Part shown: piece after piece, positions 10,325 through 18,675 of the stretch | Layout: each line of letters begins with the position of its first letter | Position numbering within the stretch: the first letter of the stretch is position 1 | NCBI GenBank assembly: GCA_023014485.1 | Contig: JAJOZX010001000.1 | Location: forward strand, 229,501-293,500 | DNA: 64,000 nucleotides | Direction of reading: 5' to 3' | Origin: Bathynomus jamesi | Lineage: Eukaryota > Arthropoda > Malacostraca > Isopoda > Cirolanidae | Position numbers and translations under genes: made by a program | The notes under the pieces: generated by a model | The model's input: only the letters and a program-made list of their open reading frames with translations | Told to the model about the DNA's origin: nothing | Database searches by the model: none

Positions 10325-11036
10325 ATGACTTCCAACGATGTTGCGTGCTCTACATTCCTGAAGTGGTACTCACTAAAGTCTACAGATGTGGTGAACACCC
10401 AAATAAATTTTAGTCATCCCTCCTTCGATTCCTTTAAGACCACATTAAATCATGCGAAGCATGAGGAGCATGACGTCCAAATACTCTATGGTTATTCCGG
10501 CGAGAGCACTGCGAAGTTTCGCTGTACAAACGATGTAATAAATGATGCTGCAGGATTAAACTGTACGAGAGCGTTCATATATCGTGAAGTGAAAGTAGCC
10601 ACGCTTACAGAAGAGAAGCAAAGAATCTGGGTTGTGAACCTTGTTGATGATTGGTGTAACAGGAGATATTACGCCATGTTACATCACATCGAGCACGCGT
10701 ACACTGGGGCTGTGAATGTAACTCTTGTGATTATGGACAGTCTGAAATACTTCTACCACTACATCCATGTATATTATGACGAGGAGTGCAGTGAAGTTGT
10801 AGTTAAAGGTTTGTGCGAGTTTTTAGTAGTTTAGGGATGTGTATACAGTAGTTTTTCCAGCAAAAAGGACAAGTACAGACATATGTTTCTCTCAAATAGA
10901 TCGCCGGAATGTGAATAAAATGTGCATAGTTCGAGAAAGTACAATGGTGAATACCCCTGAACGTAGATGTATGGTACGCATTCCAGGGAGTGGGTGTGAT
11001 AAAACAATAAAACCGATATTACTTCATGTATCGTAG
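10325..11036 (+). pseudogene. tail ORF1 of copy B (unknown function, split by a 2-nt change)
   Basis: ATG at 10325 opens a 169-codon frame ending at 10834. The frame then resumes 2 nt out of phase and runs to 11036; in copy A the two parts form one uninterrupted frame. I recognise no known domain. It starts with SNDVACSTFLKWYS, has a Tyr/His-rich middle and a Cys-containing end (PERRCMVRIPGSGCDKT). Copy C keeps the first 60 or so residues (ACSTFMKWYSAK, DVQILYGYSGES), then loses the rest through a deletion into tail ORF2. Its placement first in a four-gene cluster downstream of the polymerase suggests an accessory or host-interaction role, which is speculation. Confidence 0.6.
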
Positions 11037-11800
11037 ATGGAAAAATTCTCTAAACGCCTTCCCAATATAATAGGGTACAAATATTCGGCTGATTCGCGCA
11101 GCGAATCTTTCGTGTTGGTACAATCTCGTACACGAATCATTAACACATGGAATCGACGAGAGCTGCCCTGGTCCTCGGGGAAGGATTGGTATATGGGCCC
11201 CTCAGTATTTTATTATGAATGTTTTTTATGTACATAAGAAGCAAACTGATTATATGTCCAAGTCACTATTCAAAACATACAGTACGAATAAACAACTCAG
11301 AGGAAAATGACCATTTTATTTTTCGATTGAATTATATTAATTCTATCACCATACAATTTAAAAATGCAGTACCGGTCCATGCAGGCAAGACAATTGTTTA
11401 GTGCAAGATTTTCATAATTAGAAGTGTACTTTCTTTGCCTTCTCTCTTGCAAGTGGTAAAAGATTCTGATGAAATTTAAAGTACGGGCTAACTGGCTTTC
11501 AATTACGATGGTTCCTAGACCTGTCAGTCGGTCATCGGCATTGGTGGACCGCAGATAATATTTTATCTGTTTCAGTTTGACTATGGTAATCTCTATACAA
11601 TTTTTCATGTTGGTACAATCTCGTACACGAATGACTAACACCTGGAATCAACGCAGCCCTGCGTGACTCATACCCACCCTGCCCCTCCCTAACCACCCCC
11701 ACGGCCCTCCGAGTCCAAAATCAACGCGCCGGCTGCTCATAATCGCCTCAGAACTTGACCCGTCTGGACGTTCTCACCTCACATTAGAAAACTATTAAAA
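11037..11800. other. non-coding insert between tail ORF1 and ORF2, copy B
   Basis: No supported gene. A roughly 45-bp sequence (starting gttggtacaatctcgtacac) occurs at about 11116 and again at about 11612 in the same orientation, bracketing about 500 bp that have no counterpart in copy C. A GC-richer stretch with taacccacccc-type runs lies at 11660-11760. Confidence 0.45.
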
Positions 11801-12118
11801 ATTGGAGCTTCCGTTGAGCAGCATCCTCAGTGCAGTATACGACGTATCCGTGCTGAAGTCTGTGCGTGTATTCAGACGTAATACCGGTGTTGTTAATTAT
11901 GTACTTGAAATGAAATGTACACATTCAAACTCCGGTAGACGCAATGTTATTTATTTAAGTGTTGAAGAGATGGATAGAATCTTCGTCTTGGTTGAGAAGT
12001 GGGGCGAGGACAGTTACAAAATACCTTCAGGTGTAGGATAAAAAAGAGAGCAGATTAGCGACGCACACTCATACGCCATTATTTGCACGCTCTCCATAAA
12101 TCGTGATGTATTTCTAAT
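11801..12118 (+). pseudogene. tail ORF2 of copy B (start codon lost, internal stop)
   Basis: Counterpart of 38553-38882 in copy C. The initiating ATG of copy C is TTG here (11802-11804), and TAA follows the conserved KIPSGVG block at about 12039-12041. The same frame goes on as KREQISD to about 12118. The readable part contains SSILSAVYDVSVLKSVRVFR and NVIYLSVEEMDRIFVLVEKW. No domain recognised. Both lesions are single-codon changes, so decay is modest. Confidence 0.55.
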
Positions 12119-12438
12119 ATAGGTTCCGTAAACTGAAACCTATATTGGACGTCCGTGGTGGTGATATGTATTATTTTGACACGATTCTTGAATACGCGTA
12201 CACCGTCCTGCTCGATGATTTTACCAAGTGTAGAGCCGAACAAGGCGAGAATGGTTTGGAACTGGCTGCGTATTTAGAAGGTGCAGACTCCTCAAAATAT
12301 CACGAACTTTGGTACAAAGGGTTAGAACGGTATAGGTCTGAACTCACCTTCACTGTTCATCCTGAAGAATTATTTCTTTATATAAGATACAGTTGTCGAC
12401 ACGATTTAGAAACGTACTTCAATTGCCGATATGAGTAG
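12118..12438 (+). pseudogene. tail ORF3 of copy B (5' end lost)
   Basis: Open from 12118 to the TAG at 12436 but without the ATG-containing start seen in copy C (38943). Conserved blocks are FRKLKPILD, YFDTILEYAYTVLLDDFTKC and HPEELFLYI. No known family recognised; the protein looks compact and helical. Its stop lies inside the next gene's start (cgATATGAGTAG), so ORF3 and ORF4 overlap by 8 nt; copy C has an 11-nt overlap at the same place. Confidence 0.55.
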
Positions 12439-12802
12439 TAAAGAAGGATTTACAGTTCAAAAGGTCAGCGTTGAAAGAATAAACAGTCGTTTGGAAAGGA
12501 TTGTTTATAAACTTGAGATTAATGGTGATGTTCTAGCAAACGATGCCCTCTTTGTGCGCGCTTTTGATTGTATTCTATCCGCGTTTAAAGAGGATGTTAG
12601 TTTGACCCCCAATTGTAAAGTGGGTACAAAAATAGTGTTAAACGAGTTGAGGGCCATTTATATTGAATATAGATACCCGCATACATTGAGTGGGGAAATA
12701 ATGTTAAATCGCATTTATTATGTAGTGCAGAGCAAAGAGGATGTAAGTGTGGACTCGATCACATGCGAGTTTACTATTTTATTTAAGCATGGTAGAACTT
12801 AA
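12431..12802 (+). CDS. tail ORF4 of copy B, 123 aa (unknown function)
   Basis: Intact frame with ATG at 12431. No domain recognised. Blocks shared with copy C: INSRLER, LFVRAFDCIL, CKVGTKIVLN, YIEYRYPHTLSGEI and DSITCEF. It overlaps the end of tail ORF3 by 8 nt, so it is either expressed from its own transcript or by re-initiation. It is the last gene before the element tail. It is the only one of the four tail genes still intact in copy B, and its copy C counterpart is frameshifted. Confidence 0.65.
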   Translation: MSSKEGFTVQKVSVERINSRLERIVYKLEINGDVLANDALFVRAFDCILSAFKEDVSLTPNCKVGTKIVLNELRAIYIEYRYPHTLSGEIMLNRIYYVVQSKEDVSVDSITCEFTILFKHGRT

Positions 12803-12858
12803 AGCACGTATTTCCATTTTTGGCGCGTATATATACATTAAACGTGTATTTTGATGTA
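12803..12858. other. tail of copy B up to the Tc1 insertion site
   Basis: AT-rich tail. It continues at 15923 after the Tc1-like insert, and the uninterrupted version of this junction is found at 44330-44400. Confidence 0.6.
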
Positions 12859-13331
12859 CGGTGCTCCAATAAACCTTACCCCTCCCCCCGCCCATGGCCT
12901 AAACAATTAAAGGTACAGTAAAATTAAACATACCTTACAAAAGAGAATTTAATCCTGCATTTAATGAGAAACAATTAAAACTTGGTGTTCCCGCCATTGG
13001 CTTCCAAGACAGCCTGAATTCACTTTGGGTAGCTTGCCAAAAGTGACGTGAATAGATCTTGATCGTTACGCAAATTTGCTAAAACAGTTTCAATGTGTTG
13101 CGTCATTGTATCCTTCGAAAATCGATTTGCTGCAGGTTCTTGAAACAAGAGACATTCAACCTTGTCCTTTATAATTGATCCAATGTATTCACAGACATTC
13201 AGGTCAGGAGAATTTCCTGGCCATTCTTCATTTCCAAAGAAATCGATCTCATGGTTTCGCAACAACTGTTGAGTGGCTAATGCCTTAAAGCAGGGCGCCT
13301 TATCGTGCAGAAGTGTGACCTGATCGATATC

Positions 13332-15016
13332 CAGGGCCGGATTAACCATTAAGCAAAATAAGCCCGTGCTTAGGGCATCAAGGGAAGGGGGGCACCACAG
13401 AAATTTTCCATTGTCGGATTTACCATGGATTTATTATACTATTATAATCGCGGCTTATAGCCTATAAGCTGTTGAAAACTGAATTATATATATTCATATA
13501 TAGTATTTATTTTTTTTTCATTGTTTGAATTTGTAGTGAACAACAACCCTTTTGAGAGAATAAATATATTTCGTTGTAATCACACACTTTACGCTTTGCG
13601 TTATTATTTTATTTATATCAAATCTTTGAGCGCCATATTAAAAATACATATAGATTAAATATTTTCGTGTGCTATAGGAAGTTATTCTGAACGTGTGATT
13701 TGTGCATATAATATTAAATATATATTTTACATAATCATTTGGTATTGTTTTACAGAAAGATTTAGGTTTATAGAATTGTAATATAAATTAATATTAAAAT
13801 AAAAGAAACTATAAACTCTCTATATTGCTGTTGTATCAAGTGATGTTTATCACGGCCATTATAATAATAAGATATACTGACCTAAGTTAATTAGCGTTGA
13901 AGAAGTTTATCTGTTGCTCTCTCTTCTTCTCTAGGGTAAGTCTATGAAGTGTACTTTATTTGTATATATAACAATATTTTATCATACACGTATCTTTATT
14001 TTATAATTTATTTATCTATTGTCATAACAGTATAAAAGAATTTAGATTGTAATAACCAGAGTGAATAACTTGTAATGTATATATAACATCAAACGTAGTT
14101 AGGACAATTTAGATGAATTTGAAAGATATGAAGCAGCTACAAAGGAAATGCTACCAGATGTTGATTACAAGGCAGCTCAAACTCGCAAACGTATCAGAAA
14201 GAAGGTACCCAATGACGGAGATGCACCAGAAGTATATCTGAATGCCAGAGATAAATTTCTTATCACCACCTTTTACACAATTGTTGACAAACTTGAAACT
14301 GAGATGAGAAGAAGAGGAGAGATATACAAAGAAATAGCAGGGAGATTTTCTTTTCTAAGTGATGTGCCACATAATGTCACCACTTCATCATCTACTGAAA
14401 TTGAAAGGTATTCTCAGGGTTGTAAAAAGATGATTGATGCTTACCCAGAGGACTTGAACACTAATTTCTCTGCTGAGCTTCAGCAGTTTCACTCATATGT
14501 GTGCCATAAGTCCAGTGCAAAAAAAAATGTAAAAACAAGATTCAGTCATGCTGAACTTTCTAAAATAATTGTAGAAGACAATATTGAGTGTGCCTTCCCA
14601 AATGTAGAAATTGCCTTTCGTATATTTTTAACATTAATGGTCACAAATTGCTCAGCTGAGCGTTCATTTTCTCAGTTGAAGTATATTAAAAATACCAACA
14701 GAACAACTATGCAACAAGGCAGGCTGGATGCCTTATCTCTACTAAGTATAGAAGCAGATGTGTTACGTAAGATTAGTTTTGAGGATCTGATCAAAGACTG
14801 CAATTAAAAAAAGTAGGAGAAAACTTTTCAAATATAAATGAAGTGGAAGTATACAAAAATAAACATTATTTTCCATCTTACTGTAAGTTTTGTTTCATTT
14901 CAAAAAATAAAATTTTATTTTATGGTTTATTTTTGTTTATATTTTGAATTACATATATATGGAGCACCAAAATCTTTTAAGTGCTTAGGGCCTCTAAAGG
15001 TCTTAATCCGGCCCTG
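13332..15016 (+). mobile_element. hAT element nested in the Tc1-like transposase
   Basis: Terminal inverted repeats CAGGGCCGGATTAA / TTAATCCGGCCCTG and a perfect 8-bp target duplication TCGATATC (13324-13331 and 15017-15024). Length 1,685 bp, shorter than an autonomous copy because only the 3' part of the transposase is present. Confidence 0.92.
14148..14807 (+). pseudogene. hAT transposase, C-terminal fragment
   Basis: Open frame of 219 codons whose C-terminus carries the hAT dimerisation block (FPNVEIAFRIFLTL, NCSAERSFSQLKYIKN, RLDALSLLSIEADV), including the conserved CSAERSFS segment. It resembles the ZMYM1-like transposase group by memory. The N-terminal zinc finger and the first two catalytic residues are missing, consistent with internal deletion of the 1.69-kb element. 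It would depend on another copy's enzyme to move. Confidence 0.8.
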
Positions 15017-15922
15017 TCGATATCCATAACATTGTTTGGGTTTCTTAGAAAAGGAATGACATGCTGGGATAGAATAATATCACGAAAAGACTGTCCATCC
15101 CAACTCTGACCATTTGGCTTCAGCACCGAGCTTCTTTGCAGTGAACAAAACAAACACACCAACACAGTTTGGACTTTTTAATAATTCGCGATAATGTTCA
15201 TTGTCATCAATTTCATCTGGTGTTGTGGCCCACACTCGATCATTTTGGTAGTTAGGCCGACGTGTTACGTAAACAAAAAATTCATCGGAGACAGCTAAAT
15301 GCATGAAATCATCCACATCCCAATCTTCAAGATAATGGGCAAACCACATTCTGTCATCGATGTTAAGTTGAGTTTTTCTTGGCTTTGGAAGTTCATGCCA
15401 AGGCTTTAAACCTTGCCTATGACGGTACAGTCGAATGATCTCACCACTAACGATCTTTCCTCTCAACACTTCGATCTCTCTAGAAAGTTTAGCATAGCTG
15501 TTTTTCCGCTTACGCGTACCGCTTTCAATGATTTCCTTTGTTTCCTGAGAGAGTGGCAAATTTGGGCGTCCAGATTTGGTTGTATCCATTTCACATTCAT
15601 CCGAAGTTTTATTCCAATTTCTTTTGACGAAGTCCTCACTTCTTCGCAACTTTTTGGCAACCCAGGAACGTGTTATAAAGGTGGCTCCAGCATCACGAGC
15701 TTCCCGAAATGTTATTGCTCGTATGCGATCTATCACACGTTGCCTCTCCGAATCACCAATTAATTGAGAAGCCATTATATTATCACTTTATCAGCTAGAG
15801 TAATTTTAATACCTGCAATAAATAATTTTATATATTTTTATAATCACTAAAAACTATTTCGATATAAGTAAACATGTAAGCTGCAAATGGGGGGGGGGGC
15901 TAAGGTTTTTTGGAACCTTTTA

Positions 15923-16755
15923 TATAGAAATCTTCTGTACTAACTGCATTATTTTCTGTTTTGATGCATATATATTTTATTAAAGCGTGGTAGAAACAGT
16001 CCTTAATCCATGTATATTCATTATTGATGCATATATCCCGTGGGCCAAAACAAACTATTACCCAACTTTTGAAAAAATATTGTGGCTCACCCTAGTAGTA
16101 TGGACGCAAAATGGACGAGTGCAGAGATGTTGCAGAGATAATGATCAATGTTGCAAAGGGGTAGGGGGTATGCAGTGAAGGAGGGTGGGGGAATGCTGCA
16201 GGTGCAACAAGGGGTCATGAAACTTGGAGGTGGCGTTATCCCCCAAGAGAAAGACAGGAGAAGGAGAGAAAGGGAGAGAGGTGTTCACCTGGCAGGAGCC
16301 AAGAGCATATTAACACTTCAGCTGACCCGCCGTCCTCTTATAGGCCCCTAATCAGCCAGTTGGCTTAGAAGGAGCCAAGGGGGAGAGGGGAGGGAGCTTC
16401 GGGGGGAGAAGGGAGGATGACCTCCCCCCAAAGGGGTTGCCTTAATCTAAGAGAGGAAGAGAAAGGAGAGACGGAGGAGGGCTTTGGGGGAGAAGGTGGG
16501 ATGTTCTTACCCTCCAAACAGAAACTAACCTAAGTCTTAACCTAAGAAGGTAGGATAGTGAGATCTTTATTCCGCCGAAGTTCACATCTTTATAAAGGTC
16601 CCGAAGCCAAGCGGGTCTTATATAGAGGAAGGTTGAGTTGCCAGATACCATTTTTTATTTTAATTGTTCAGGTATACCTTATTAGGGAGAGTTGCTAAAT
16701 ACCACTATTTATTTTAATTCACACGATTTACCAAAGCAAATGAACTTTCTCCTTA

Positions 16756-16806
<51 letters not shown>
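15923..16806. repeat. copy B tail and a dispersed repeat shared with 40.15-40.69 kb
   Basis: 15923-16080 continues the element tail. About 16085-16735 is an inverted copy of 40150-40690; shared features include tagaagg/ccttcta ends, ggcctataagaggacggcggg, a purine-rich gagaaagggagaga stretch and repeated 'gttgccaaataccatt'-like units with tataccttatt. No supported gene. (TA)n fills about 16757-16806. Confidence 0.6.
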
Positions 16807-16812
<6 letters not shown>

Positions 16813-18478
16813 GTTTCAGGAGGAAAGGTCAATACTTCGAGAGATGATAGTATTGGTCATTGTGAGAAAAAAGTTCATATGAACATGTGACTAATTCTGA
16901 ATGGTTACGGAGATAGAGCTGTTTGAATCTGATACGCACGCAGCTCTTCCTCCCACTTCCTCCCCTGTAACCTTGAACCATGTAAGCTGTAATGTAAGCG
17001 TGTAACATAAGCCAATCGACAGCTAACTGTTGTGAGTGACATTGTTTGCTGTTTGAAGCAGTAACCTTGAACCATGTAAGCTGTAATGTAAGCGTGTAAC
17101 ATAAGCCAATCGACAGCTAACTGTTGTGAGTGACATTGTTTGCTGTTTGAAGCAGTGTTAAGAATGCAACACACCTTCACACATGCCGAATATGCAGATA
17201 TGGTGTATGTCTACGGTTTTTGCGATGGAAGTGCAACAGCTGCTGTTGCAGAATACCGTCGACGGTTTCCGAACCGCAGAATTCCCGATCGAAGAGTGTT
17301 TACCAGGGTTTTCAACACATTGCGTGAGGTGAGGTTGGTATGCTTCCCAGCGCTCATGTTTCATCTGAACGTGAAGGTCAACAAGATGTGGATGAAGTGG
17401 AAAACATTATTAAGTTGGTAGAGCGTAGTCCTACTACTAGCTCACGAAGAATTTCTACACGTCTCGGTGTACCACACACAAGAGTATGGCAAACATTACG
17501 TGAGGAAGGCTTGCATCCATATCATGTACAGTGTGTACAACACCTTCAACCAGGAGACGCTACCATGCGACTGGAATTTTGTCATGGGGTAAATGCTAAT
17601 CGCCGATTGCTTCGATTAATACTGTTCACCGATGAAGCTACTTGCACCCGTGACGGTATCAACAACATTCGTAACTCTCATCGGTGGTCAGACGAAAATC
17701 CAAATGCCACTGTGGAAACAAATTTTCAATATCGCTTCTCTGCCAATGTGTGGTGCGGTATCATCGATGATCAGCTGATTGGCACTGCTACTTTAGAGAA
17801 TCGGCTTACAGGACAAAGTTACCTAGAATTTCTGCAAAATAAATTGCCAGGGCTATTGAAGGATGTTCCTTTGGCTACACGTGCTGGTATGTACTTTCAG
17901 CATGACGGAGCTCCTCCACATTCTACCCGTCTGGTGATGCAATACTTAAATCAAACTTTCCCTGGTCGATGAATCGGCCGCGGTGATCCCATTCAATGGC
18001 TAACAAGGTCTCCAGACCTCTCTCCGTTAGATTATTGTTTGTGGGGGTGGATGGAAGTCAAGTTTACAAAGGAAAGGTGGATACATGAGACGAATTGCTC
18101 GCGCGCATTTTGGATGCTGCTGCCCGCATAAAGGAACGTCAAGATCAACTCAGACGAACAACACGCGATCTTTGCACACGAGTTGCAAATTGCATTGAGG
18201 TTGACGGTGGGATTTTCAAAAACGTATTGTAAACTGTAACAAATTTGTAATTTCTGTATTTGATACCATTCAAAATGCCAATGTTTAAACATTAAATGTT
18301 AGAAACGGTAATTGGTTTCTCTTTCTTCATTACCATTAACAATGCTTTTGTATTTGTAGATTCAAACAGCTCTATCTCCTTAACCATTCAGAATTAGACA
18401 CATGTTCATATGAACTTTTTTTCTCACAATGACCGATACTATCACTCCCGAAGTATTGACCCTTCCTCCTGAAACACC
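16807..18478 (+). mobile_element. mariner/rosa-type (DD41D) element
   Basis: Terminal inverted repeats start gggtgtttcaggagga and end tcctcctgaaacacc. Inverted identity extends about 110 bp, including ttcatatgaac and agctctatctcc. The left end abuts (TA)n. Upstream of the gene a 94-bp unit is tandemly duplicated (16967-17060, 17061-17154). Confidence 0.85.
17164..18232 (+). pseudogene. DD41D mariner transposase (frameshifts and a stop)
   Basis: Starts at ATG 17164 (MQHTFTHAEYADMVYVYGFC). It frameshifts near 17340, continues as the 17340-17972 frame, has a stop at 17970-17972, then runs on in degraded frames to FKNVL at 18232. Motifs are LFTDEAT (first Asp), FQHDGAPPH (second Asp) and SPDLSPLDY (third Asp). 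The spacing matches the DD41D arrangement of better preserved relatives in this window. The N-terminus has the expected helix-turn-helix (SRRISTRLGVPHTRVWQTL). Inactive. Confidence 0.85.
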
Positions 18479-18546
18479 GTGTGTGAAAATGAATAAACAG
18501 AAAGAGAGTTAGTTATTAAAACAAAACCCGATATTAACTCTGTCTA

Positions 18547-18553
<7 letters not shown>

Positions 18554-18634
<81 letters not shown>
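18554..18634. repeat. (TA)n microsatellite
   Basis: About 80 bp of TA repeats broken once by acag; the mariner end starts directly after it. Confidence 0.9.
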
Positions 18635-18639
<5 letters not shown>

Positions 18640-18675
18640 GTCCATAAATGATTACCCTGATTAAAGCATGCTATA

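Larger units (their letters stand above)
3236..12858. mobile_element. Maverick/Polinton (adintovirus-like) copy B, 5'-truncated
   Basis: Colinear with 31.6-39.6 kb of copy C: minus-strand integrase, 202-aa protein, small protein and ATPase, then plus-strand polymerase and four tail ORFs. Protease, capsid, core and penton genes are missing because the left side is replaced by the inverted copy A. Its tail beyond the last ORF is split by a Tc1-like element at a TA. No terminal inverted repeat was recognised. Confidence 0.8.
13020..15775 (-). pseudogene. Tc1-like DD37E transposase, interrupted
   Basis: Starts at ATG 15775 (MASQLIGDSERQRVIDRIRA), with an N-terminal helix-turn-helix region and a GRP motif. 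First catalytic block LAVSDEFFV (about residue 165). A frameshift near 15090 moves the frame to ...QSFRDIILSQHVI. The hAT then inserts within the Asp-Ile-Asp codons before VTLLHDKAP, the second catalytic Asp (about 13305). The third block NSPDLNVCEY supplies Glu 38 positions later, giving DD37E spacing. It ends at 13020. The enzyme would cut and paste the element at TA; it is inactive here because of the frameshift and the insertion. Confidence 0.85.
12859..15920 (-). mobile_element. Tc1-like (DD37E) element, split by a hAT
   Basis: Imperfect terminal inverted repeats of about 30 bp: the left starts cggtgctccaataaacctta, the right ends ggttttttggaacc. A TA lies on each side (12857-12858 and 15921-15922). 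Without the nested hAT the element is about 1.37 kb, normal for the family. A paralogous empty site exists at 44354-44355. Confidence 0.8.

Noticed and set aside
11297..11641. 114-codon minus-strand frame between tail ORF1 and ORF2
   Set aside because: No counterpart in copy C and low-complexity composition; the region is an insert bracketed by direct repeats.
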